Positions 1 through 11,534 of a stretch of DNA of 64,000 bases are shown one piece after another. Position 1 is the first letter of the stretch, and every line of letters begins with the position of its first letter. This DNA comes from Stromatinia cepivora. Lineage: Eukaryota > Ascomycota > Leotiomycetes > Helotiales > Sclerotiniaceae. A program made the position numbers and the translations under genes. Location: positions 3,100,001-3,164,000 of the forward strand of contig RCTD01000001.1 in NCBI GenBank assembly GCA_014898415.1. Direction: 5' to 3'. The notes beneath the pieces are model-generated. The model was not told where the DNA came from. It saw only the letters and a list, made by a program, of their open reading frames with translations, and ran no database searches.

Positions 1-1239
1 GCGTGATTTGATAAGCTGAAAATATGGAAAAGGGGGGTTACTGGACATACGTTAATACCAGTCCACTGCTGAAAAAACATGGTAACAGTGGCCACTATCA
101 CTCTCCTAAACATAGCTTTCGTCCTAAACAAACTCCCCACGGCCACAAATTGCAACTTTGCAGTATTCATCCAAGTCAATTCTTGCAGACCAGGCCACAA
201 TTCCGCAATCGATCTTCTCAAATAAACTCTGAGCTTTGATTTCGAGAAACTCTATTTCTACTAACTCATGTTCCTGAGGTAAATATCTCAATCTCGCTAG
301 TACTTTTCTCGCCTCCTGTTCTCTCCCATAATGTACTAGCCATCTGGGCGAAAAGGGCATGAACAAGATAACGATGAAGAGAATGACTGCTGGGAAGAGC
401 TGTAAGCAGATAGGTACCAACCATACTGCGTCGGGTTGTGACGCGCCGGTTCCCCCGATGTAGTTTGTGCCGCAGTCGATCCAGAAGGATATCATGATAC
501 CGGCACAGATGGCTAGTTGTTGGAGCGCGATTAGAGATCCGCGTACTTCCGGGGGAGCAACTTCGGCGTTGTACATTGGGACGATCATGCTGAGACTTCC
601 GACGCCCATGCCGGTTATGAAATGGCCGCCTAGGATGGCCGAGTGGCCGGTTGATATGGTGGTGGCTTGGATTATGACACCTAGGATGAGGACGGCTATT
701 TTTGAACGGAAATTGTCAGTTTGCTTTTGTAATTGCTGCTATTCGTAGCCAATTGAAACTTTTCATTTTTATATGCCGAGGATTCGGGATGGAAAGGAAG
801 GAATATACCGGTAGCGATCAAAATCCCATACTTCCTAGTTGCCGCCTCCGCCATAAATCCGCTCAGAAGTGATCCAATCCAAGCACCCAATTCCAATATA
901 CTAGTTAACCACCCTTTTCTGCTTTGATCTGCTGGATCTGTGCTATCATAATTTCCCATATGGGACATGAATGAGTTCATGGTGAGAACACCAGAGAAGA
1001 CACCTTGGTTGTAGCCCTACATTTCATATATCATAAATTAGTTTTGCAACTCCATTTTTTGGGATGAAAACGTGCATGGAGTCACGTACATATAATAGTC
1101 CTCCAATGCAAGCAAACAAGGCAATACTGAAAACACGAAGGTTTTTAGCTAAAGCTGCTGGGCCACTGGCACCCATAAGCTTTTGTCGACGTTGGAGAGC
1201 CACATCATGAAGGCCATGAGCAGGAGCTCCGACAGCCAT
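1..1239 (-). CDS. MFS sugar transporter, partial, with an apparent frameshift
   Basis: Major facilitator sugar porter of the plasma membrane. Exons read as 1239-1090, 1016-809 and 695-51; another intron starts at 50 (GTATGT) and a possible acceptor lies at 18-16, so the 3' part is beyond the window. The splices restore the family signature GGLLYGYNQGVFSGVLT near residue 47. Further marks are WLTSILELGAW, PMYNAEVAPPEVRGSL and PFSPRWL, the usual loop motifs of hexose transporters, and MFFQQWTGIN at the end of the visible part. Around position 213 the frame slips: LFEK is followed directly by SIAELWPGLQEL one base out of frame, with no room for an intron. This is a real disabling mutation or a base error. 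Substrate cannot be told from sequence. Confidence 0.85.
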
Positions 1240-1556
1240 GGCGATGAGTATTTTGTTATATGATGTTTCACGACAGAGAAAGCCAGAAATGAGAAATCGT
1301 AGAAGGGACAGATAAAATCAAGAAATTGCTTATTTTTGTATTTTTCTTACTACAGTAATCTATATCCTGGAGCTCTTGAGCTTATATGATGTTACGCATT
1401 ATGAAGCTGCAAGTATGACTCTAGATAAATCAATGGCTGAATGCATAAAATTTGCAAAAATCGCATATCATGGCTTCATTTATACAACCATAGGTTTTCA
1501 GTGATGAAGTAATTTTGTCATGATGCGGGATGTTGAACTTTGTGGTCATCATTCTT

Positions 1557-1617
1557 CCCCGCACCCGGGGACATTGTGGAGATGTTGTAAATTTAGGCTG
1601 ATAATAAGACGGCGGGG
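1557..1617. promoter_or_regulatory. CreA-type motif cluster upstream of the sugar transporter
   Basis: Three matches to the SYGGRG carbon-repressor motif lie 318 to 378 bp upstream of the transporter ATG. Two form a divergent pair in the inverted repeat CCCCG-cacc-CGGGG (1557-1570): GCGGGG on minus at 1562-1557 and CCGGGG on plus at 1565-1570. A third, GCGGGG, is at 1612-1617. Paired CreA sites are the functional arrangement known in Aspergillus; function here is inferred. Confidence 0.45.
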
Positions 1618-3000
1618 TTGGTTAAGGATTGAGAGTAAGTTTAATGGATAGGTTATGTATAATGGGTGTTGCCTATGGCGGAGTCTTGATTTATCCTATC
1701 CTACCCTCAATATCATTTCTTAATCAATCACCGTTGTACTCCTTCGTTTCTTGTGCGTGCTTTTGAAGTTCGAAAGGATAACTTTTGAAAACCCATTTTT
1801 ATCAGTCAAGAGCACTAGTATATACAATACCATTTGTCCTTAATTCCTGAGATATACCTTTACGTCAGTGTGATATAGGATTATCATTCTGACGCAGTGA
1901 CGAATTGGATATAGTAGTTGTGAGACCTAGAATGGTAAGCACCGGCTGCAGGACTTATGCACTAGGAGTACTTGGTCTATGGCTCATCTACAATCAGCAG
2001 ATTTAGACTGCAGAAGTTTTGTGCAACGAGGGCTAGTTTGTAGTCTTTGAGCATTTACTTTCGCACTTGTGGAAGTAGGAGGTTTATTGGTAACGCCTCA
2101 ACTTACCAACGGGTTTTAACTATCTATGAATGTGAACAATAATAGATGGAAAGTTGCTTGTAGGTAGCTATCTTGATGCAAATCCTTCTTTCAATTGAAC
2201 TTGGAATTTTTTTTAAACAAAAGAACCTGAAAAGTCTTGAAGACTAATTTGACCTTCCCTATATAAGTCTACCAAGCTATTGTGCATTTGGAGAAGAGCT
2301 GAAGAGCAGACCCAAAATATGAGTCTGGATATGCCAATTTCCACCTAATGCTTCTCATGTAATGTGGAGCTAGGATTCCGCATAGTGTAAACTTTTGCAG
2401 GTCCAATGACTTACTTCATGGCTTCAAAGCCAGTATTTGGGTATGCGGTACCGAGCACACGTTGAACTCGCCAGTTAACACAAGGCCAAACGTTTGGTGC
2501 CAAATCCCATGAATCTATCTATACCTACTATACCGATACCTGTAACTACTAGGTAAGCGGGTGGATGCTGATGCACAAGAAAACGCACGGACTCTCATGT
2601 ATCGGAATATACTAATACTTTTTTCCGATACTAATAAGTTGAACTCAGATGAGCCTGATCCCTGGAATAAGCTAATCCTAATTGGAAGGAGCAACTACAT
2701 CGCGACTACCAAAGTAAAGATGTTGGCTACATTAAACGGAGTCAGATCATGATAACCTTCATATCTTGACAATATTTTCGTGTAATTCACTCTTACAATA
2801 TCATTCAATTCATTTATAAAGAGAAAGACGCGCAATATTGTGCCTTTATACCATTTGGTACCTAATGCGCCTCGCCCCTCACGGAAACCAATACTATTCA
2901 TCATCACCTTTAACTGCCACACTAGTGGCACAAACTCACCTTTGTCCACACTTTTCACATTCTCGTCGCATAAATACTTCAAAGTGAATTAAATATCAAC
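1618..3000. other. Intergenic region between divergent transporter and Nto1 genes
   Basis: No reading frame with gene-like character is visible; the short open frames at 2561-2752 and 2695-2982 look random. The stretch holds the promoters of the two divergently transcribed flanking genes. No repeat or RNA gene was recognised. Confidence 0.6.
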
Positions 3001-6000
3001 ATGGCCCCGACGCCAATACCCGGAACCCCTAGAAGAGCTGCAAGTGGCTCAGGCACAAGATCTACCCGCCCAAAATCCGCATCAGCCTCAAATCGTCGAT
3101 TAGAAAATTCAACTATCAAAAACCCAAACTCTGAGCCTCCTAAAAAAGGTCGATACGTCCCAGGCGGCCCTGGTGGAGGTGGCAGATACGTGGACGAGAA
3201 CGGTCAAGATTTACTATTAGTCGGCGGTACAGGACCAGGGGGTTATAATTATATTGGTCCTCGCGGTCGTATAGGACGCGAAAACGCTGCGAACGGAGTC
3301 CAACCTGTCGTTTACCCTCGCAGAGATAATCGAACAACAAGAACAAGAACGGTACTTCCTCGTGCACAACAGCCCCCCATGGCCGCCCCAAGCAGATTCG
3401 GATCGTCATCGCAGGCTGCCGCAGCTGTCGCCCAAAATGATGGATACAAGCCACGAGAAGAACGCAGCTGGGAGGAGTTTCACCCCGATCTAGATATAAA
3501 TCAAGAAATGATGTGTTTCAGTCAAGAAGCAGTCGAGGGAATAACGAACTCGGGGCCTGCAACACCCGCCGGCGCATCGCAATCAGCAGAAGGATCAGCG
3601 AATGGTAAGCCTGGGCAAGCCAACGATAATGGTGAAAGTGGCGCAGTCGCAAGTCCAAATGGTGCAACCCCTACTCCCCTACCAACCGGTATATCAATTC
3701 CATATACCATTCCTGGCACACCAGGAGGAGGCAAGAGAAGGCCTGGTCGTCCTCCCAAGAATCCCGAAGCATTCTACGCTGCAAGGGCTGCCGCGAATCT
3801 TGGAATACCTATGGGCCCAAATACCCCAAAGACACCAAAAACGCCAAAAGGCATACATGTTACGAATACTAGTGCTAAGGAAAAGTTGACCCTACCACAA
3901 CCATCGTTCCGACTAACAAATACTCTCAAAAAATTCGACACGCCAGAATTCGACCAATACGTCGATAAATCCATGGCGAATGTGGGATATCAGGAAAGCG
4001 ACGAATTTACTCGGCCTGAGCAAGAGTTCATAAAAGCTTCTGATATCAACTTCAACGAAGATTTAGATGGAATCGGAAGCACCCTTGGTCGTGTTGAGTA
4101 TGACATGGATGAGGCAGATGATAAATGGTTGCAGCAATATAACGAGAAGCGGAAGGCGGAAGGCGTTGAGGAGGTTCCTCGGCACATTTTCGAAGTTACT
4201 TTAACTAAGATAGAGAAGGATTGGCATAATCTAGAACGAACTATACCAAAGCCGAATCCAAAACCCCCTCAAACCCATCGGCCTAGATCCAGCTCCGCTG
4301 CTGCAGTTAATGGCGAGGCCCAGGTTGGAGAAGAACAAGATAGCAAATGTGCTATTTGTGATGATGGAGATTGTGAAAACACCAATGCCATTGTCTTTTG
4401 CGATGGTTGTGACTTAGCCGTTCATCAAGAATGCTATGGTGTTCCTTTTATCCCCGAAGGCCAATGGATGTGCAGAAAGTGTCAATTAATTGGACGTTCC
4501 ACTCCTGTAAGTCAAATCAAGATTCCTATTCCCACTCCCAATGCTAATACATCTTTTAGACTTGCATTTTCTGTCCGAACACTGACGGAGCTTTCAAACA
4601 AACAAACGCTTCAAAATGGTCGCATTTACTTTGTGCAATGTGGATTCCTGAAGTCTCTCTTGGCAATACTACATTCATGGAGCCAGTTATGGAAGTGGAG
4701 AAGGTGCCAAAGAGCAGATGGAAGTTGAACTGCTATATCTGCAACCAAAATATGGGCGCATGCGTGCAATGTGGCAATAAGGCCTGCTTCACAGCGTTTC
4801 ATGTTACTTGTGCTCGCAGAGCTCGCCTGTTTTTGAAGATGAAGAATAGCCATGGTACATTGGCAGTTCTGGATGGACATGCTGTTCTGAAAGCCTTTTG
4901 TGATAAACACTCGCCCCCGGATCATGCTCGGGAGAACGACACTGTCGCCGCTACTGCGGAAGCTCGGAGGTTCTACAAGAAAACTATGCGCGGACGTGTA
5001 TGGGCTGATTCCAATGAAGCGGCAGGTATGTTGGCTGTAGCGCATCGCAAAGCTGGAAGACACCCCGAAGCTATGGAGTTGAATGGTGCCCGTGGATCAT
5101 TGCTGCAATACAATCAAGATCTTCAGTCCGAAGAGCCAATCAAAGGTGTCTGGAAACTTCCTTCGGGGGCTCCGATCATTCCGAAAGTTATCTTCAACTC
5201 TGTTGAAATGTCATTACAACGTTATAATCTTCGCAGGCGTAGGGAATGGACTGCAGATTGTTGTAAGTATTGGACGCTCAAGAGAGAGGCCCGAAGGGGT
5301 GCAGCTCTTTTGAAGCGATTACAACTCCAAATGGAAAGTTTCTCTTCCATGGAAATCACCCGGCGCAACTTCTCCGGTATGGGTCACGTAGGAAGGGAAA
5401 GACTTACACGTCGTATCGGCTTCGCTCAACTTCTGCTCAAAGACATCAAAAAGCTTCGTGAACTTGCTGGAGAAGTTAAAGAACGCGAACTGAAGAAGTT
5501 GGAAGCTGCAAGGGTCGAGAAAGATGCTGTCGATACAATATACTTCCCTGTTGCGCATTTACTTCCCCCGGTTATTGAAAGGGCCTTACAGTAAGGTTTG
5601 CCTAATTTTGGAGGCGAAAAAAAGCTAACGGGATACAGACTCGATAGCAGGAAGGCTTTTGCCGGTGGCCTCAATCGACTCAGTGAGAAGCTCAATCAAC
5701 GCTTTTACACTACTACGGGGGCGTTTGCGAAAGACTTTGGTTCAGCGATTAATGCTGCTATCATGGATGCTGCTCCACGAGGTGAACAGAAAGAAATTTT
5801 GGCTGAGGAAATTGAAAAGACCTCCACCAAAAAGGTCATTATCGAAGTCCGAGATCGTCGTAAGCTCGGAAAACGCATAATCAAAGCTGTTCAGCCTATG
5901 TTGGAGGCTGCAATTCGAGCCGAGTGTGATGTGGTTAAAACGACGCCCGAGGATCAGCTGAAAGTGTTGAATACCTTACTCGAAAACTGTCTACTTCCTC

Positions 6001-6698
6001 CTGAAGGTTCGAACGGCTCACTTGATGCGTTCGCAGATGTTGGAGCACTGGAGCCATCGCAAGATGAGGACATGATGGATGTTGCACAATCAGAAGAGCT
6101 TGCTTGTGAAGCTTTAGAGAGTGGCGTGGTATTATGTTTGGGATCTCCCGATGCCAACGCTGAAGATATAGATACGGATATGCCAGATGTCGATGCCAGC
6201 GCCCACAAGGAGCATGATGTCGAGGATGTTATTCATGTCGCACCTGCTGCCACTCCTGGTACAGACCACATGATAGATCCACAACTCCTTAACAACGGCA
6301 TCGAAAAACCCACTATAAATGGTAATGGTAATGGTAATGGTATTACACCACCTGATACCAATGGCTATTCTTCTACTCCAGAAGAGAATCAACCTTCTCC
6401 ACCAACGCCACCCGTGTCAAATGGTGAAAGTACCACAGATGGTACAGATGTCCTTACCAATGGGGGTATCCCATGGTATGTCAAAGATTTCCAGCCTGAA
6501 GGAACAAGCGTCTTGCAAGAAGTTTCAGTCGAGAATTCGAATGGCTCTCACGCAAGCGATGACCTCAGCGAAATGGACGATGAGGATGTCAAAGCATTAG
6601 CTAGCATTCAGGATGGCCCTAGTGAACAGAATGGAACTACACCGGCCACGAAAGGAAGGAAGGGGAAAGGCAGAAGAAAATTTCGAGGATTCAAGTAA
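3001..6698 (+). CDS. NTO1: Nto1-like PHD-finger protein (NuA3 acetyltransferase subunit family)
   Basis: Nuclear chromatin reader of the Nto1/BRPF family, which in yeast is a scaffold of the NuA3 histone H3 acetyltransferase. Exons are 3001-4506, 4560-5590 and 5639-6698, giving 1198 aa; introns are 53 and 48 nt with GTAAG donors and GCTAA branch sites. The N-terminus is Gly/Ser/Pro-rich and disordered, with an AT-hook-like RPGRPPK at about 247-253. An EPL1-like segment (LTKIEKDWHNLE and the region before it) spans about 310-415. A C4HC3 PHD finger runs from C450-A-I-C to C491-R-K-C494. The first intron falls just after it. The extended PHD (C504-I-F-C, WSHLLCAMWIPEV, CYIC, FHVTCARR) follows to about residue 590. 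This PHD / knuckle / ePHD order is diagnostic. A basic mid-region and an acidic Ser/Asn-rich tail ending in RKGKGRRKFRGFK complete it. No bromodomain was seen, as in yeast Nto1. Confidence 0.93.
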
Positions 6699-6701
6699 TT
6701 T

Positions 6702-7560
6702 GGGTTTATTTGATGGATCATGATTTCTTTCTAAGGACTACGGTATTTGTATAATATGGGCTCTAATTCGATCAAAGTGTGTTATTAGTGTGGGAGTGGG
6801 AGTTCTCTATATCCAGGTCCGACAAGTTTCGTAGGGAAGCCATGGAGTTATCGGTCAGTTTATTAAGGAAAAGCATCGATGCGTCATGCTTTAACGATGG
6901 AGTTTATTTGCAGGAGGATTATTGTGCTTGAAGGGAAATTAATGCCATGACTTTTGTGCGTTTTGGAGGCTACAGGGAGGGACTTTTTAAATTGGCATGC
7001 ACAGCGCTGGATGGGCAACATACTTTCAAGGGCGCGGGGGGAAATCATATAACACTCACTTTTTTTAATGGATGCTGTATGAGTATATTAGTAGACAGAT
7101 AGAACAAATGGAATTATGAAGCTATCCGTCAGTATTCTCTTTTGCCTGCCTATCATTGGCAAGATTGAGTGACTAGTACTCAAATTGCATAATAACTGTT
7201 TAGAATTGTAGACACCTCATAAGATATTATTGGATATAAATTGGGAGATCAGCTGATAGAGATTTTGAGAGTATGTGATGGGATCTCTGCCTTGGGTTTT
7301 ATTATCAAGAGGAGTATCGTATGTCCTGTCCTTTTCATTGCAGAAACCTAAGATCTATCATCTACCGCGAATGTTATAGTACCATATGCCGTGATGTGAT
7401 ATTCCCCGAATCCCACATTTTAACTGGTGGAAAAATAATCAGCCGCATTGATATCAACGTATTAAAGAAGACCTCCCCGGTGACCCATAAAATGGCACTA
7501 CCACGACAACTACCCCGGGAAAAAATCTTAATACTATCAATCCATTTGATGAGATAAATC
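6702..7560. other. Intergenic, Nto1 3' flank to ADH promoter
   Basis: Contains the presumed Nto1 3' UTR. The open frames at 7321-7557 (plus) and 7374-7625 (minus) overlap each other and show no recognisable protein, so they are not called. Confidence 0.5.
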
Positions 7561-7567
7561 CGAGACA

Positions 7568-7618
7568 TGACCCCGCCAGGATGGTGGGGTGGTCGGCCCT
7601 CAAATGGGGAATATATAA
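7568..7618 (+). promoter_or_regulatory. ADH promoter: paired CreA-type sites and TATA box
   Basis: CCCCGC at 7571-7576 (GCGGGG on minus) and GTGGGG at 7584-7589 form a divergent pair of SYGGRG matches inside an imperfect dyad, GACCCCGCC ... GGTGGGGTGGTC. TATATAA is at 7612-7618. A pyrimidine-rich stretch (about 7690-7790) precedes the start codon, as is common at fungal transcription starts. Confidence 0.4.
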
Positions 7619-7846
7619 CCTCCATACATGCTCCTTGGACAGGGAAAACTTAGCGGGTGAAAGAGGAGGAGGTATTTATAGTCGAGAAATCCCTTTTCAC
7701 TTTTTCCTCTTCCTCTCTCTCTTCTTCTATTTCCTCATACCATTACTCCTATCACCAATCTAATCTCTCACACACTTCCCCGTTAAGAAATTCCAACATA
7801 TACCCCTCCAAAGCTACCCATCAATCACCACATAAAATATACCAAA

Positions 7847-9186
7847 ATGGGATATCCCGAGACCTTCACAGGATTCCAAATTGAAAATCCTGCAAAATGG
7901 ACCGAGTTTCATAAGAATCAATATACACCCAAACCTTTCGGCGACTATGATGTCGATATCAAGATTTTGGCATGTGGGGTTTGCGCAAGTGATTTGCATA
8001 CTGTTAGTGGAGGGTGGGGTGAACAGAAGTTTCCGCTTTGTGTGGGGCATGGTATGGATTCCCCACGTTATATATTCTCAATTGTTGTTTTGTGTTTTCC
8101 TCGATTACTTGGTTCCTAGTTTCGATTGGGAAGGGAATCAATCCTTTGGGCGAGAAATCAAACAAAATAGTTATGAAAAAAAAATGAAAATCATACTAAT
8201 ATTCCCAACCCGTCCATAGAAATCGTAGGCGAAGCCCTCCGCGTCGGCCCAAAAGTAACTCTCATCAAGCCCGGTCAACGCGTTGGTGTCGGCGCCCAAT
8301 CATACTCCTGTCTCCAATGTCGCCAGTGCAAAAATGACAATGAAACATACTGTCGTCACCAACTCGATACATATGGGGCCGTCTGGCCCGAAACGGGTAT
8401 CGTTTCCCAAGGTGGTTATGCTAGCCATGTGAGAACTCATGAGCATTGGGTTTTCCCCATCCCAGATGGATTGAAGAGTGAAGAGGCGGCTCCTATGTTG
8501 TGTGCTGGTTTGACGGCCTATAGTCCTTTGGTCAGGAATGGCTGTGGACCCGGGAAGAAGGTGGGTATTGTGGGATTGGGAGGAATTGGTCATTTTGGAG
8601 TTATGTTTGCTAAAGCTTTGGGGGCTGAGACTTGGGCTATTTCGAGGTATGTTGATATTACTACCCCAATCTTTTGGGGGGTGACTTGAGATGATTTGAG
8701 ATGAGTATTATACTAATCCAAACTCCCGAAAATAGAACTCACGCCAAAGAAGCCGACGCAAAGAAACTCGGCGCTGATGGCTTCCTCGCCACCGCCGACA
8801 AGGACTGGAACAAAGAGCACATCATGACCTTCGACTTGATAGTCAACACAGCTTCTTCCTCCTCAGGGTTCAATTTCTCCGAGTACCTCGAGCTCCTCGA
8901 CGTACACGGACACTGGGTATCCGTCGGACTTCCCGAAGGCGAAGGCCAAACCATCGATAACTTTGAACTATTGAAAAACGGTGTACTGATCGGAGGAAGT
9001 CATTTGGGGAGCAGAAAAGAGGTTCTGGCGATGTTGGATTTGGCGGTGGAGAAGGGTATCAAGAGTTGGGTCGAGACGATTGAAATTGGGGAGGAGGGAT
9101 TGAAGACGGCGTTGACGAGGTTGCATAATAATGATGTTAGGTATAGGTTTACGATGGTGGGGTATGAGAAGTGTTTTGGTACTTAG
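7847..9186 (+). CDS. NADP-dependent zinc alcohol dehydrogenase, ADH6/cinnamyl-alcohol type
   Basis: Medium-chain dehydrogenase/reductase that interconverts aldehydes and alcohols; yeast Adh6/Adh7 act on cinnamaldehydes, veratraldehyde and furfurals with NADPH. Exons 7847-8051, 8220-8646 and 8736-9186 give 360 aa, the usual length of yeast Adh6. The first intron (168 nt) splits the Glu codon of VGHE; the second (89 nt) splits the Arg codon of SRTHAKEADAKKLGAD. Catalytic zinc ligands are present: Cys in CGVCASDLH, His-Glu in VGHE, Cys in PMLCAGLTAY. The four structural-zinc cysteines are in SCLQCRQCKNDNETYC. The cofactor fold shows GLGGIGHFG followed by the SR-T-x-K stretch typical of NADP preference. 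Start chosen at the ATG that gives MGYPETFTGFQ. No operon-like partner lies nearby. Cytosolic by absence of a signal. Confidence 0.93.
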
Positions 9187-9189
9187 AAT

Positions 9190-10990
9190 GGGTTCTTGGT
9201 GGTTTGTATGTAGGCGAGATATTAAGCTTTACATTTTTGCCAGTCCATATGAAATTGAATGCAGATGTTAAAGTGATATATATCGTCGAAAGTTTTGATA
9301 GTAATAGGTTGAAAGTTCAACTTGGGGGCGTGTTGCGGGGTTTGTGTAACTTGGGATGGTAATCAGAAACCCCTCTCCTTGTATAACACGATATACTTAA
9401 TTGACATACACAGATGAGGAAATGTGAGGTTATCCGTGCAATCTTACAGTAGACAATCACAGCCCCAATACAGATTCAAGAACATGCGATATGATTCCAG
9501 CTCTTCAATAAATGGCGAGGACAACGAGTATTTTCTTACCATCTCGCCGATTGTACTACGGCTGCTATTACTTCCTATCTCTATAATTGCACTATTATTA
9601 CCATTAGACCTATTATTCTGCGTCTTTCCTATATTTCAGACAACACTACCAGCCACCAATTCATCACACAATATTTCCTACAATCCGATCCCATTATTTT
9701 CTCTTCATCCAATAGCTCAGATCCTCTGGAGGAATTTTCAGTATTTATCTGATAAGAGACCAATCAACAGAAGCTTACAATCATTTCCATATCCCCAACT
9801 CAGCTCTTTCTCTGTAAAGGTAATGAATATCATGCGTTTGAGTGGAATTCTCTTTCTGTCCCCGCATTTCTAGATTTTCAATGGATGGAACAACGACAAA
9901 TTACCGTATTCCATTGACCACTGCCAGTGAAGCCAAATCAGGGGTATTTTTTATTTTGAATCTCCCCCCAAAGAAACTGGGGCTTGGTTGTGAGGAGGTC
10001 CTTCTTTCCAGGCCCTCAATCTTGCTTGAGATCATGAAACAGAATCTACCAATACACTGATTACTCTCGTAGCTTATAAGTACGCTCAAAACTCACGACC
10101 GTATAAACTCGAAAATTGAAGCGGAATGAAACCATTTTTATGCTGCTGGAAACCCATTTAAATAGTGTTACAGTATACATAGATAGCAATGTGGCCGACA
10201 CCACGTGTCAAGTCGGGTACTCTGCGCATCACGACTTCTAGACTCCTTACATTATTAACAATTCGCTCCGCAGATCTGGCCATGGCACGTTGAAAATGAT
10301 CACGGGAAATTCAAGTTCTGGTATTCTTACTCCCCGTACAGAGTTCAGAATGGAATATATCTCTCTCGAACCCCGATACCCCGAGATTCGTCACGTTTCT
10401 CAATAATTTTAAGAGGAGGCCGGCACGAATCTCATACATAACATAGAGCATCTTTGCTGGCCAGTATTAGAGAAAGACTCATATCTTCACAACGAATCCG
10501 AAAGCCATCAAACCCTGATATCGAGCTTTTATGCGCCACGGCCTAACTGGATCTTATTCCCCTAGCTAAAAGATTACTTCAAGAAGGAAATTCTCCAAAT
10601 GACAAGAGCCATCTCCTTCGTTCTCCAATTCAACTTACTGCTTAGGCGGGGAAAGCTCAAGTGCTCGCATATTCCAGGAGTACTTACCCTTACCTTTACC
10701 TCATTCGTCCATCCAGATCAATAGATAAACCTATCACGACGAAAAGGAAATATGAATAGAGGAGGCACGACAGAAAGGACAGCTATAAGCAGTAATATAC
10801 AAATAAATCGTCTTGTCCTCCATCTCCCGTCGGGCGTCTCAGAAAATTCACTCAATTGTCCGACACTTGACCATTTCGATCGACTTCCAAATGTTTATGC
10901 CTGCCAAGATGTTAGATATTTACCAGTAACCTTAAACACGAGAGTGAACACAGAAGCATATACAGTACTAGACGACTTAAATTAGCCGAA
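9190..10990. other. Intergenic, low-confidence short ORFs
   Basis: Open frames at 9424-9873 (149 codons, hydrophobic stretch IVLRLLLLPISIIALLLPL) and 10752-10985 (77 codons) occur, but neither resembles a known family and neither has convincing coding character. The first could be a small membrane protein; I do not call it. The stretch grades into the AT-rich island at about 11.0 kb. Confidence 0.4.
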
Positions 10991-11322
10991 AGGCCTTTTT
11001 ACACAAAAACTCACCTACTTTAACAAACGATAATATTTATAGAAGTAATAGGGAGATCTTGCAAATTGAAAATCTCAAATATTTCACTCTAAAATAATAA
11101 TTAAAAATTTGAAATTTATTTTTACGATTTTTCTAGATTATATAATCAAGATAGAAAATTAGTGAAACAAATTGAAAATAATTTTTGCAAGGAAAATCAA
11201 GAAAAATAAAATTTCTAATTTTAAATTATTCTAAAGATACTCAGTATCTCGCTTATATTTCTTATTCTGTCTGAAATTTCTTATTTCGGCTAGAAGAATT
11301 TCGAGAACTGAAAAACTAAAGT

Positions 11323-11534
11323 ATAATCATAATAATCATAATAATCATAATAATCATAATAATCATAATAATCATAATAATCATAATAATCATAATAATC
11401 ATAATAATCATAATAATCATAATAATCATAATAATCATAATCATCATAATCATCATAATCATCATAATCATCATAATCATCATAATCATCATAATCATCA
11501 TAATCATCATAATAATCATAATAATCATAATAAT
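11323..11534. repeat. 9-bp satellite, (AATAATCAT)n grading to (CATCATAAT)n
   Basis: About 210 bp of near-perfect nonamer array. The two flanks carry AATAATCAT units and the centre CATCATAAT units. It abuts the left LTR of the element at 11535; its last five bases, ATAAT, are that element's target-site duplication. Confidence 0.95.

Noticed and set aside
9424..9873. 149-codon plus-strand frame with a hydrophobic stretch
   Set aside because: It lies in a low-complexity, AT-leaning region after the ADH gene, with no family match or splice support; possible but unsupported.
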